Source of the DNA: Bacteroidales bacterium UBA4243
Lineage (GTDB): Bacteria > Bacteroidota > Bacteroidia > Bacteroidales > F082
DNA length: 49,717 bases
Assembly: GCA_002396205.1 (NCBI GenBank)
Contig: DGXB01000065.1
Coordinates: forward strand, 1-49,717
Direction of reading: 5' to 3'
Shown here: in pieces, positions 23,783 through 32,369 of the stretch
Numbering within the stretch: position 1 is the first letter of the stretch
How the letters are laid out: each line of letters begins with the position of its first letter
Program-made: the position numbers and the translations under genes
The notes under the pieces: generated by a model
What the model saw: the letters and a program-made list of their open reading frames with translations, nothing else
What the model was told of the DNA's origin: nothing
Database searches by the model: none

Positions 23783-25531
23783 TTATTTTTTGCTGTATTT
23801 TCTCTTTCTCACGAAAGCCAGAGCCGTTCCAAGCACGATGATTATGGCAATTGGCAACAAAGTATTGATTACCTGCCATTTCGCCCTTTCGCGACTAACC
23901 TTTGTGGCATCCAACAGGCGCACCTTGAGTTCGCGTGAGCGACTATCAATCATGCCTTCGCCTTCAACGAGATAGCTGATGGCGTTCTCAATGAATTCCT
24001 TGTTGGCATAGGTGTTTTGCGTGTATTGGTCGAAGCCCAATGGCAAAGGCTTGCGGGTACGGATGTCGATTTGGTTGCGTATGATGTCGCCATCGGCCAC
24101 CACAATCATGGCGGTGGGCTTGCTCTCTTCCATGAAGTCGGTTGCTTGGTCGTCGACGATTTCCTGCGGGATGCGGTTGGCATACAACGAGGGGAAGGTG
24201 CCTTTGAGCAGATAGGCCACATTCTTGCCTTTCGTGGCGAACATGCGTTGGTCGGGTGTTTGTCGCAGCATGGCCAAGGTGATGAAAACCGGTGTGCCCG
24301 ACACCTTGGTATAGTTGGACGTCCTGAGCAGCGGGATCTGTTCAACGCCGGTGGCCGAAGTGGTGGCATCAACCGAGCTGACAAAGTCGGCCTTGATGGC
24401 GTTCATGTTGCGCACCATGGGATGCTCCGATGCGGCCTGAAGCAACGGGAAATAATACCAGCGGAAGAACTCGAGTTGGGCCTGTCCGCCCACTTGGCCC
24501 GTGCGAATGGGCAAGGCGGCGCATGTCAAGTCGAGGAGCAAGTCGCGGTTGAGGCGCACGCCATATTTGAAGAGCATGTCGTCCAAGTTGAGGTCCTGCT
24601 CGATGCCCACGGTCGACTCCTGGTTTTGGAGGCTGTCCATGGTGGCAAAGACCGGTTCGACGAGCCACAGCACCTTGCCCCCATGCATGATGTATTGGTC
24701 GATGAGGAACTTGTCGCGCTCGTCGAAAGGCTGTGTGGGCTTGGCGATGACGATGGCGTCAAACGAAGGGAACGCGCTCACGTCGCGCAAGGTGTCTTGC
24801 GTCCGGTGGATGAGCGCATCAATTCGTCCGCCAATCTCCAAGCGCACCACATTGTAGTTCTGCGACAACGTCTGGGTGATGTCTTGCACCTGCGGCGCTT
24901 CCAGTTCGCCATGGCCCTCGATGAAGGCGATGTTAGGTTTCATCAGGCGCGTCACTTTCTTCACCGCATCGATGAGGCGGAACTCGAGGTTCTGCATCGA
25001 AGCGTTCAAGGCCTCGCTGTCGGTTTGCCCAATCTGGTTTTCCAACAAGTCGATGGCAATCTCCGTATTGTTGCGATAGCTCACCAAGGCCCCGGGCCAA
25101 ATCACCATCTGTTTCGTCGAGCCGTCGCTGTTCTTGACGTTCAGGTCGGCCGGATTCAACCCTGCCCTATACAGCTGGTTGTAGGTCTCCCTGATCTCGG
25201 CCTCGTTGCCGCTCTCTGAGGGGTTGATGAACTCGTAATCAATGTATTTCGAATAGGCCCGAAACTCGTCAAGCATTTCCTTGGTCTCACGGCGCAGCTT
25301 CTTGAAACCCGCCGGGAAATCGCCCTCGAGATACACCTTGAAATATACATAATCGTTGAGGTCGTTGAGGATTTCCTTCGTCGTCGGCGAAAGGGTGTAG
25401 CGTTTTTCGCTTGTCAAGTCGAAACGGGTGAACACGAACGAGCCAATCACATTAAGCAGCACCACAATCACCACCGTGATGAGGAAAGTCGTTATCTGGT
25501 TCCTTTTCAAATTCTTGCGTTTGTTTTCCAT
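23783..25531 (-). CDS. gldG: Gliding-motility-associated ABC transporter accessory protein GldG
   Basis: A 582-residue protein of the GldG / ABC-type uncharacterised transport (IFT52-like) family. It starts with a basic tail and membrane helix (FLITVVIVVLLNVIGSFVF), then FDLTSEKRYTLSPTTKEIL, typical of GldG, a large periplasmic region containing IAFIEGHGE, and a C-terminal membrane helix (TLLPIAIIIVLGTALAFV) with a basic end. The ATG at 25531 follows an AGGAGGA ribosome-binding site; a longer frame runs back into gldF and was rejected. In Flavobacterium GldA, GldF and GldG form an ABC transporter needed for gliding, but the genes also occur in non-gliders. No gldA ATPase is in this window. 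Confidence 0.88.
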   Translation of the reverse strand: MENKRKNLKRNQITTFLITVVIVVLLNVIGSFVFTRFDLTSEKRYTLSPTTKEILNDLNDYVYFKVYLEGDFPAGFKKLRRETKEMLDEFRAYSKYIDYEFINPSESGNEAEIRETYNQLYRAGLNPADLNVKNSDGSTKQMVIWPGALVSYRNNTEIAIDLLENQIGQTDSEALNASMQNLEFRLIDAVKKVTRLMKPNIAFIEGHGELEAPQVQDITQTLSQNYNVVRLEIGGRIDALIHRTQDTLRDVSAFPSFDAIVIAKPTQPFDERDKFLIDQYIMHGGKVLWLVEPVFATMDSLQNQESTVGIEQDLNLDDMLFKYGVRLNRDLLLDLTCAALPIRTGQVGGQAQLEFFRWYYFPLLQAASEHPMVRNMNAIKADFVSSVDATTSATGVEQIPLLRTSNYTKVSGTPVFITLAMLRQTPDQRMFATKGKNVAYLLKGTFPSLYANRIPQEIVDDQATDFMEESKPTAMIVVADGDIIRNQIDIRTRKPLPLGFDQYTQNTYANKEFIENAISYLVEGEGMIDSRSRELKVRLLDATKVSRERAKWQVINTLLPIAIIIVLGTALAFVRKRKYSKK

Positions 25532-25545
25532 CTTCTGTCCTCCTC

Positions 25546-26277
25546 TTACCATTTGCGGCTTGCCAAAACCAGTTTCGTCGCGCTGAGAAACAGCGCAATC
25601 ACACTCAAGAAATACAGCACATCGCGCGTGTCGATGACCCCACGGCTCAGCGAGCTGTAGTGCGCATTCATGCCTAACTGCTGGATGAACAAGTCGACAT
25701 GCCCGAACAACGACAGCGAGTAAATGAACTCGAAGCCGATCAGCAGGAAGCCACAAAGGAACACCGAAATGATGAATGCCAGAATCTGATTGTTGGTCAA
25801 CGAGCTGCAAAACACTCCGATGCTGACGAAACTCGAGCTGAGCAGAAAGAGGCCGATATACGACCCCCATATACCACCGCTATCGAGGTTGCCCTTTGGC
25901 AGACCCAACTGATAGACAGATAGATAATAAATGAAAGTCGGGATTAATGCAAGCAACACCAAAGCTACGCTGGCCAAGAACTTGGCCCAAATGATTTGCC
26001 AATCCGACAATGGCTTGGTCGCCAACATCTCGATGGTTCCCGTTCGGTTTTCCTCGGCAAAGCTGCGCATCGTTACCGCAGGCACCAAAAAAAGGAACAC
26101 CCAAGGCGCAAGAATGAAGAGGCTGTCGAGGTTGGCATAGTCGCCGTCCAGCACGTTGAAATCGCTTTGGAACACCCACAAAAACAAGCCCGTGATGAGC
26201 AGAAACACCACAATCACCATGATGCCGATCAACGAGCTGAGGAAGTTGCTTATCTCTTTCTTGAACAGTGCATACAT
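25546..26277 (-). CDS. gldF: ABC-2 type permease GldF
   Basis: A 243-residue membrane protein with six hydrophobic segments. MYALFKKEISNFLSSLIG and the block FLVPAVTMRSFAEENRTGTIEMLATKPLSDWQ (about residues 60-92) are typical of GldF/ABC-2 permeases. Start ATG 26277 is preceded by a TACCTTTG promoter (26299-26306). It heads the minus-strand operon gldF, gldG, DUF4340 gene, and would form the membrane channel of the ABC complex with a separately encoded ATPase. Divergently transcribed from the GH106-like gene at 26352. Confidence 0.88.
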   Translation of the reverse strand: MYALFKKEISNFLSSLIGIMVIVVFLLITGLFLWVFQSDFNVLDGDYANLDSLFILAPWVFLFLVPAVTMRSFAEENRTGTIEMLATKPLSDWQIIWAKFLASVALVLLALIPTFIYYLSVYQLGLPKGNLDSGGIWGSYIGLFLLSSSFVSIGVFCSSLTNNQILAFIISVFLCGFLLIGFEFIYSLSLFGHVDLFIQQLGMNAHYSSLSRGVIDTRDVLYFLSVIALFLSATKLVLASRKW

Positions 26278-26298
26278 AATGCAAAAACATTTGGGGTG

Positions 26299-26306
26299 CA
26301 AAGGTA
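26299..26306 (-). promoter_or_regulatory. Promoter -7 element for gldF
   Basis: Reads TACCTTTG on the minus strand, an exact TAnnTTTG match, 22 bases ahead of the gldF start codon. Confidence 0.65.
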
Positions 26307-26319
26307 CGATTTTTTTTCC

Positions 26320-26327
26320 TATCTTCG
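26320..26327 (+). promoter_or_regulatory. Variant promoter for the GH106-like gene
   Basis: TATCTTCG differs from TAnnTTTG at one base and lies 25 bases before the ATG at 26352. Similar TTCG variants precede the protease (10888) and porP (42298). Confidence 0.35.
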
Positions 26328-26351
26328 CTGCATCATCCAAGATTATTCTCC

Positions 26352-29264
26352 ATGAAGCAGTTGCAACACATCCTCCTGCTCTTCTCCCTCGGGCTCGTCC
26401 TCACCCAATGCCAGTCGAAGCCCGACGGCATGACAACGGAACAACTTTATGCTGAATTTCGGCAGCCATCATCGGAATATCGCCCCTTTGTGCGTTGGTG
26501 GTGGAACGGCGACAAAGTGGAAGCCAACGAACTGGTGCGCGAGCTGCGCCTGCTCAAAGAGGCCGGCATCGGTGGCGTCGAAATCAACCCCATCGCCTTC
26601 CCAAGTTACTGCGACAGCCTCGGCAAGCCCTCGTTGCAATGGCTCAGCCCCGAATGGATCGAGATGCTGAAAGTGTGCTTCGACGAGGCCGACTCGCTCG
26701 ACATGACCTGCGACCTCCTCGTGGGCTCAGGCTGGCCCTTTGGCGGCGAGTTTTTGCATGAAGACGAACGCGCACAAATCGTGGTGAACTACGCCGAACC
26801 CGTCACCGGCCCGACGACTTTGACCATCATCAAAGACAGCATTTGCGCCAAGGCCATGCCCAAAGTCAGCTCGCCCTACAAGGGCAACACCAAGGAACTG
26901 ATGCTACTCAGGCTTTATCCGAATCCGGCAACGCACGTCAATGACGGCATTAATATTTTGGCAACAGATAGTGTCTTCAACATTGACATCCCCGAAGGCC
27001 AATACACCCTTGCCGCCTTGGTGAAAATCAACGGTTTCCTTGAGGTCATCAACGGTGCCCCTGGCGCGGCAGGCCCCGTTCTCGACCATTTCAATAAAGA
27101 AGCCGTCGAGAAATACCTCAATAACATGTCGGGAAAAATTGAGGCACAAATCGGGCCGCTGAAAGGCCGTATCCGTGCTCTCTTCACCGACAGCATGGAA
27201 CTCGAAGGCGCCAACTGGACCTCCGACATGGCAGAGGAATTCCAAAAACGCTATGGCTACGACATTACTGATTACCTGCCTTTCATCCTCTTCAAGATCG
27301 GCTCGATGGGTAGCGCACTCAATTATGACCCTGTGGTGCCCGTCACCACCGACTTCCAAAAAGAAATCCAACGCGCCCGCTACGATTTCGAGGACTTCAA
27401 GGCCCAGCTGATGAACGAGCGTTTCACCGAGACCTATATTAATTGGTGCCACAGCCTTGGCGTGAAAGCCCGTGCCCAAGCCTATGGTCGCGGTTTCTAT
27501 CCCTTGGAGAATGCCATGGGCTACGACATTCCCGAAGGCGAGTCGTGGACGACCAACTGGCTACGCCACAAGCCTGGCGAGGAAATGTCGGAAGCCGACT
27601 ACCGCCGTGGTCGCGCCTACACGATGGTCAACAAATTTGTTTCTTCGGCGGCACATTTGGCCGGCAACCGCACCGTCAGCTGCGAAGAGATGACCAACAC
27701 CTACACCGTGTTCAATATGGGCCTCGACCAACTCAAGCTCGGCGGCGACCAATCGGCCATGTCGGGCGTGACCCACAGCGTGTTTCACGGTTTCAACTAC
27801 TCGCCCAACCTCGAAGCGCCCTTCCCGGGTTGGGTGCGTTACGGCGCTTTTTATAGCGAACGTAACAATTGGTGGCCTTATTTCCACCTTTACAACGACT
27901 ACAAGGCGCGCCTTTCGTATGCCCTGCAACACGGCACCTATTATGCCGACATCGCCATCCTCAACCCCGAAAACGACATGTGGAGCACCATCGGGATGCA
28001 AAACGAGCCCTTCCCCAACACCACGAGAGCACCCTACAAGACCATGATTTGGGAAGCCATCAACAAATGCGGAGGCGGCGTGGATTACGTGAGCGAAAAC
28101 ATCATCAACCAATCGATAATCAAGAAAGGAAATTTGTGTTTCAACCAACGGAAATACAACACTTTGATGCTCATCGACGTGGAAAGCCTGCATCCCAAAA
28201 CCGCCGAACAACTACTGAAATTTGTGGAGACAGGCGGCAAAATCGTTTGCATTGATACCATACCCTACCAATCGTTGGGCATGCCTGGCAACCATCAAAA
28301 AAACGATTCCATAGTAAAAGCCACGATGGGAAAGATGATGCAACACAAGGAACAGTTTGTCTTCATCGAGCCTCCCAAAGAAGGCTTCATCGCGTGGTAC
28401 GACAGCCTGATGCACGCCGAAAACCTGCCACACTATTTGGACATCGAAAGCCCCGACCCCTTCGTGATGCAGAACCGCTACACCACCGACGACGGTAGCG
28501 AGATGATCTTGCTCAGCAACAGCCACCGCTACCATGCCCACCAGACCAAAATCACCTTCCATAAGGAATTGACACACAAACGTCAAGCCCAAATCTGGGA
28601 CATGCAAACTGGAGAACGCTATATCCTGCCTTTGGCCGACGATGGTAGCTACACTTTCGACCTCGGCCCTGTGGAATCGGTGCTCGTCGTGTTCGAGAAA
28701 ACGAACAAAAACATAAACCTCCCATCATGGCAGCCGTTACATTCCATCATAAAAGGAATGCCCGCCAAAGACCTCTCCAACGATTGGGACATCTCACTAT
28801 GTCACAGCCTTTTGAAAGACACAATCAATGCTCATTTCGACACCTTGTTTGACCTCAAAGATAGCGAAACATACCAACATTTTTGTGGCACCATCATCTA
28901 TCGGAAAATCATCCATTTCGATAAAGACGTTGCACGCAACGTCTCTACGATTCTGGATTTAGGTCTTGTGGAAGGCATTTCAGAGGTCATCGTCAATGGG
29001 CAACCTGCAGGTGTACGGTATTATGGCCGACGCCTATACGACCTCAGTCCATTCCTCGCCGAAGGCCAAAACGACCTCGAAATCCGCGTCATCACCACGA
29101 TGGGCAACTACCTCAAGACCCTCAACCGTGAGGAAAACTTGACGACTTGGCTTTATGTCAACCATCCCAAACGCGACCAACCATTGCAACCCATGGGAAT
29201 TATCGGTCCCGTAAAACTTTTCAAAACAGTTATAACCAGTCCCGAAGGGACTATACCCCATTAA
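26352..29264 (+). CDS. GH106-like glycoside hydrolase (putative alpha-L-rhamnosidase), lipoprotein
   Basis: A 970-residue protein starting with a signal peptide and possible lipobox (LVLTQC, Cys20; Gln before Cys is unusual). The N-terminal RPFVRWWWNGDKVEANELVRE...LLKEAGIGGVEINP is the hallmark of GH106, whose known members remove alpha-L-rhamnose; a C-terminal jelly-roll-like domain follows. It lies 46 bases upstream of a GH28 gene, the combination expected for rhamnogalacturonan breakdown. Two palindromic repeats touch the gene: one inside it (28925-28944, encoding KDVARNVST) and one forming its last codons (29238-29252, encoding T-S-P-E-G-T). No frameshift is seen. Likely exposed at the cell surface or in the periplasm. 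Confidence 0.83.
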   Translation: MKQLQHILLLFSLGLVLTQCQSKPDGMTTEQLYAEFRQPSSEYRPFVRWWWNGDKVEANELVRELRLLKEAGIGGVEINPIAFPSYCDSLGKPSLQWLSPEWIEMLKVCFDEADSLDMTCDLLVGSGWPFGGEFLHEDERAQIVVNYAEPVTGPTTLTIIKDSICAKAMPKVSSPYKGNTKELMLLRLYPNPATHVNDGINILATDSVFNIDIPEGQYTLAALVKINGFLEVINGAPGAAGPVLDHFNKEAVEKYLNNMSGKIEAQIGPLKGRIRALFTDSMELEGANWTSDMAEEFQKRYGYDITDYLPFILFKIGSMGSALNYDPVVPVTTDFQKEIQRARYDFEDFKAQLMNERFTETYINWCHSLGVKARAQAYGRGFYPLENAMGYDIPEGESWTTNWLRHKPGEEMSEADYRRGRAYTMVNKFVSSAAHLAGNRTVSCEEMTNTYTVFNMGLDQLKLGGDQSAMSGVTHSVFHGFNYSPNLEAPFPGWVRYGAFYSERNNWWPYFHLYNDYKARLSYALQHGTYYADIAILNPENDMWSTIGMQNEPFPNTTRAPYKTMIWEAINKCGGGVDYVSENIINQSIIKKGNLCFNQRKYNTLMLIDVESLHPKTAEQLLKFVETGGKIVCIDTIPYQSLGMPGNHQKNDSIVKATMGKMMQHKEQFVFIEPPKEGFIAWYDSLMHAENLPHYLDIESPDPFVMQNRYTTDDGSEMILLSNSHRYHAHQTKITFHKELTHKRQAQIWDMQTGERYILPLADDGSYTFDLGPVESVLVVFEKTNKNINLPSWQPLHSIIKGMPAKDLSNDWDISLCHSLLKDTINAHFDTLFDLKDSETYQHFCGTIIYRKIIHFDKDVARNVSTILDLGLVEGISEVIVNGQPAGVRYYGRRLYDLSPFLAEGQNDLEIRVITTMGNYLKTLNREENLTTWLYVNHPKRDQPLQPMGIIGPVKLFKTVITSPEGTIPH
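28925..28944. repeat. Palindrome inserted in frame in the GH106-like gene
   Basis: AGACGTTGC and GCAACGTCT flank a two-base centre, a perfect 9-bp inverted repeat followed by CTAC. This resembles the dispersed Bacteroidota palindrome of the GTAGAGACG...CGTCTCTAC type, here with a degenerate left end. It stays in frame and encodes D-V-A-R-N-V-S. Confidence 0.7.
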
Positions 29265-29291
29265 CCCTACACAAGCGCAGCGCAGTGTAGG
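29238..29291. repeat. Paired hairpins at the GH106-GH28 junction
   Basis: AGTCCC-GAA-GGGACT (29238-29252) is a perfect hairpin within the last codons of the upstream gene; CCTACAC (29266-29272) and GTGTAGG (29285-29291) form a second stem around a 12-base GC-rich loop. Together they look like one composite repeat element that supplies the end of the reading frame and nearly fills the gap. Confidence 0.65.
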
Positions 29292-29310
29292 TGCCAAACA
29301 CAACAACACT

Positions 29311-30780
29311 ATGAAAAGAACAATCCTCACCCTCCTCCTCATCGCGAGCCTCCAAGCCCTCGCGCAAGAAAAACCAAAGTACTACAACGCCTCGCTCTTC
29401 GGCATCCGCAGCGACGGCGTAACGATGAACACGCGCAGCATCCAATATGCCATCGACTGGATCGCCGAGCAAGGCGGTGGCACGCTCCGCTTCTGGGTGG
29501 GCCGCTACCTGACCGGCAGCATCCACCTCAAGTCGAACGTCACCATCGAGCTGGTGGAAGGTGCCGTGCTCGTAGGTAGCACCAACCCCTTCGACTACGA
29601 CCGACTCGAAGCCACTAACGACCACGCGCTCATCCTCGCCGAAGGCGTAGAGAACATCAGGCTCATCGGTTACTACAACAGCGGTGGCGTCATCGACGGA
29701 CAAGGGCGCGAGTTGGGCAACAACTGCACCGACCTCGTCCACAAAGGTCTGTTGAACGACCGCCTGAGCAACGACCGCGTCGGCGAAAGCTTCCGCCCAA
29801 GGCTGTTGATTTTCAGGGAATGCAAGAACGTGGAAGTCGACAACGTGACCTTCCGCAACGCCGCCAACTGGGTGACGATGTACGACCAATGCGAGAACGT
29901 CAAGGTCAACAACGTGCGCATCCAAAGCACCGCCTTCTGGAACAACGACGGCATCGACATCGTCGACTGCAACGGTTTCCTCCTGACCAACAGCTATATC
30001 AATTCGAGCGATGATGCCATTTGTCTCAAGTCGCACAGTGCCAAAAAGTTGTGTCAAAACATCGAAGTGCGAAACTGCACCGCACGCAGCAGCGCCAGCG
30101 GCATCAAGTTCGGCACGATGGGCGCGGGCGGCTTCAAAAACGTGAAAATCATCAACAACACGGTTTACGACACCTACCGCAGTGCCATCACCATCCAAAG
30201 CGTCGACGGCGGCATCTGTGAGGACATCGTCGTCGACTCACTCCATGCTACCAATGTAGGCAACGCCATCTACCTAAACATAGGTGCCCGTCGCGACAAG
30301 CAAAGCTTCATGCAGAACATCACCATCCGCAACATGGTTTGTGAAGTGGCCGCCAACAAGCCTGATGCGGGATACGAATACGAAGGTCCCATCGAAGACC
30401 TGCCGCGCAACATCTCGCCTTGCGGCATCATCGGATTGAAAGACAGCAAGATAAAGAATGTCACTTTGGAGAACATCGACATCACCTTCCCAGGAGGTGG
30501 CGATCCCAATTATGCCCATCGTGGCCTCGACGAATTGGACAAGGTGCCCGAAATGCCCAAGGCCTACCCCGAATTCTCGCAACACATGGAGCTGCCCGCG
30601 TGGGGATTCTATGTGCGCCACGTCGACGGCCTCGTGATGAAAGGCATCAAGTTGACGGCATTGGAAAAAGACTACCGTACAGCCGTGGTCATAGACGATG
30701 TGAAGAATCACGAAATCAGCACGTTACAAGTATATGAACCGAATGGGGATAAGAAAGATGCAATTTTCGTTCGGAATTGA
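29311..30780 (+). CDS. GH28 family polygalacturonase-like glycoside hydrolase
   Basis: A 489-residue protein with a signal peptide (MKRTILTLLLIASLQALAQ) and a right-handed beta-helix of GH28. The catalytic signatures NDGID (residues 212-216) and SSDDAICLKS (232-241; D234, D235) are present. The usual GHG motif is replaced by SGIKFGTMG, and the RIK motif is not obvious, as in a GH28 subgroup, so the exact cut (galacturonan or rhamnogalacturonan, exo or endo) is open. The N-terminus has the typical DG...T.AIQ.AID block. It follows the GH106-like gene in the same direction and probably acts on the same polymer in the periplasm. Confidence 0.88.
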   Translation: MKRTILTLLLIASLQALAQEKPKYYNASLFGIRSDGVTMNTRSIQYAIDWIAEQGGGTLRFWVGRYLTGSIHLKSNVTIELVEGAVLVGSTNPFDYDRLEATNDHALILAEGVENIRLIGYYNSGGVIDGQGRELGNNCTDLVHKGLLNDRLSNDRVGESFRPRLLIFRECKNVEVDNVTFRNAANWVTMYDQCENVKVNNVRIQSTAFWNNDGIDIVDCNGFLLTNSYINSSDDAICLKSHSAKKLCQNIEVRNCTARSSASGIKFGTMGAGGFKNVKIINNTVYDTYRSAITIQSVDGGICEDIVVDSLHATNVGNAIYLNIGARRDKQSFMQNITIRNMVCEVAANKPDAGYEYEGPIEDLPRNISPCGIIGLKDSKIKNVTLENIDITFPGGGDPNYAHRGLDELDKVPEMPKAYPEFSQHMELPAWGFYVRHVDGLVMKGIKLTALEKDYRTAVVIDDVKNHEISTLQVYEPNGDKKDAIFVRN

Positions 30781-30788
30781 ATTTTTTA

Positions 30789-30796
30789 TATCTTTG
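30789..30796 (+). promoter_or_regulatory. Promoter -7 element for the coiled-coil protein gene
   Basis: TATCTTTG exactly fits TAnnTTTG. It begins nine bases after the GH28 stop and gives a leader of about 50 bases. Confidence 0.65.
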
Positions 30797-30848
30797 CAAT
30801 CGAAAACGAGAGCATATCCACAATTACGGAACTTAATTACAAACAACT

Positions 30849-31160
30849 ATGTATCAAATTTTTAAAGACCAACTCGAAAAGTCAAAACTCATCATTTCCG
30901 GGGTAAAGCGCAATCAACGCCTCGGACGCGACGCTGGCGTGGAAGAAAGCGTGATGCAAAAGATGGAGGAAGACTGCAAGCGTTTGGAATCCATCTCAGC
31001 TGAAATCGACAAACTTCATGAAGAGCTTCGCAAGAAGAGCGATGAAGCCCACGATGCCTTGAACCTCCTGAAAAACAGGACCCAGACCGTGAAGAGAGCC
31101 ATCAAAACAAAGTATGACCAAACTTGGTGGACCAAGTTTGGCATCCCCGACAAGAGATAA
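30849..31160 (+). CDS. Small coiled-coil protein of unknown function
   Basis: A 103-residue, highly charged and almost entirely helical protein with no signal peptide. The middle part (EESVMQKMEEDCKRLESISAEIDKLHEELRKKS) shows heptad-like spacing of Leu/Ile/Met, and the tail is basic with an unusual YDQTWWTKFGIPDKR end. I do not recognise the family. It has its own promoter at 30789 and a terminator at 31184-31212 that lies inside the convergent methyltransferase gene, so it is a stand-alone transcript. Confidence 0.75.
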   Translation: MYQIFKDQLEKSKLIISGVKRNQRLGRDAGVEESVMQKMEEDCKRLESISAEIDKLHEELRKKSDEAHDALNLLKNRTQTVKRAIKTKYDQTWWTKFGIPDKR

Positions 31161-31178
31161 CTCATGGACTTGTGAAAC

Positions 31179-32369
31179 TCAAGAGGCCGCTTCTGTCGAA
31201 GTGGCCTTTTTTGTGCGGATGACGACCCGTTTCTCCCCTTTCAAGGTGGTGGCAAATAGATACACGCCATCCCCATCCCCTATCCTCAACGTTTTCCGCA
31301 ACTCGGCCACCGTCAGCGGGAAATTGCGCACGGCAATGCTGGCATTGTCGACCTCCGAAAGCAACGTCTGCTTCACCCTCTTGTTGAAAGGCGCAAAAGC
31401 CTCCACCTCGAAAATACGTCCAGGGAAGTCAGCAACCAAGATGTCGGAAGTAAACAAATTGCTGTTTTTGTGCAACTTGAAAACACCATATCGCCGTGTC
31501 AGCAGTTTGTGGCATCCCGCTTTCATCACGGCCGGATTAGGTTCATAGAGAAACCTCATCACCGTTTCGGCCAATGCAGCTGTGGCATTTTTCTCATCCT
31601 CCAATGCAAACCTAACGTTAGGCTGCCGCGTCAACAGATTGGCACAAACGCACTGCACCTCTCCTTCATAGCCGCGTTCCATGACAAAATCCAGCTCCTT
31701 GCATTCGTTGGCGACGGCCACCACATGCACTTCATGCACATGATGCAATTCCTCCAAAGCCTTCGTAATATCCAGCATGGGCGACAATTTCACCACCACG
31801 CGACCGGCTTTTTCGAGCAGCAAATCCTGCAATGCCATCACATCGGGCGTGCAGTCGGCAATGGAAACAGTCTTCCGGCCATACGCATCTCTCCGCGCTG
31901 GATCAATGAAGATATAATCCTTTGCTCCACAATGTTTTAAATAATCCTCGGCGGTCTCATTCCAAATCTTGATATGTGAACCAAGCGCCGCAAAATTATG
32001 TCGCGCCAAATCGCAAAGTTCAACTTGGCGTTCCACATAATCAGCCTGCTGGAAGCGTTGGGAGATGAAATAGGTGTCGATGCCGAGACCACCCGTAAGG
32101 TCAGCAAAGGATTGTCCCTGCATCAGGCTGGCTTTATATTTCGCACTGGCTTCCGACGAACATTGCTCAATGGAGAGATGGGGAGGAAAGAGAAGTTCCT
32201 CGTTTGCGCTCCACGAAGGCACCTTCTTTTTTAGCAGCTGTCGCGCTTCGATCTGTCGTAGCGCCAATGAAAAGTCAGTGCCGACGGGCACCTTTTTCAA
32301 GGCGAGCGTCGGCACGTTGGCATTCAGGTTTTCCCTGATAAACTGTTTGGTGATTTCGTTCAAGGTCAA
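31179..32369 (-). CDS. THUMP-like class I SAM-dependent methyltransferase
   Basis: A 396-residue protein with SAM motif I ADLTGGLGIDTYF (residues 89-101) and a catalytic-loop motif IFIDPARRD (153-161, in place of DPPY), followed by a C-terminal THUMP-like domain. This is a Bacteroidota-wide family of presumed RNA methyltransferases; the target is not known. Its start overlaps the stop of the upstream rluB-type gene by four bases (ATGA), so the two RNA-modification genes are translationally coupled. Its last codons contain the terminator of the convergent gene. Confidence 0.82.
   Translation of the reverse strand: MTLNEITKQFIRENLNANVPTLALKKVPVGTDFSLALRQIEARQLLKKKVPSWSANEELLFPPHLSIEQCSSEASAKYKASLMQGQSFADLTGGLGIDTYFISQRFQQADYVERQVELCDLARHNFAALGSHIKIWNETAEDYLKHCGAKDYIFIDPARRDAYGRKTVSIADCTPDVMALQDLLLEKAGRVVVKLSPMLDITKALEELHHVHEVHVVAVANECKELDFVMERGYEGEVQCVCANLLTRQPNVRFALEDEKNATAALAETVMRFLYEPNPAVMKAGCHKLLTRRYGVFKLHKNSNLFTSDILVADFPGRIFEVEAFAPFNKRVKQTLLSEVDNASIAVRNFPLTVAELRKTLRIGDGDGVYLFATTLKGEKRVVIRTKKATSTEAAS
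31184..31212 (+). terminator. Terminator of the coiled-coil gene inside the methyltransferase 3' end
   Basis: AGGCCGCTT (31184-31192) pairs with AAGTGGCCT (31199-31207) with one G-U pair, then a run of T to 31212. It is also coding on the opposite strand for the last residues of the methyltransferase. Confidence 0.7.

Noticed and set aside
24017..25219. Long antisense frame across gldG
   Set aside because: No domain or start signal; gldG on the minus strand has clear motifs and a strong ribosome-binding site.
22679..26277. Conjugative or integrative element around gldFG
   Set aside because: No integrase, relaxase or attachment sites are visible; the genes are standard Bacteroidota chromosomal genes.
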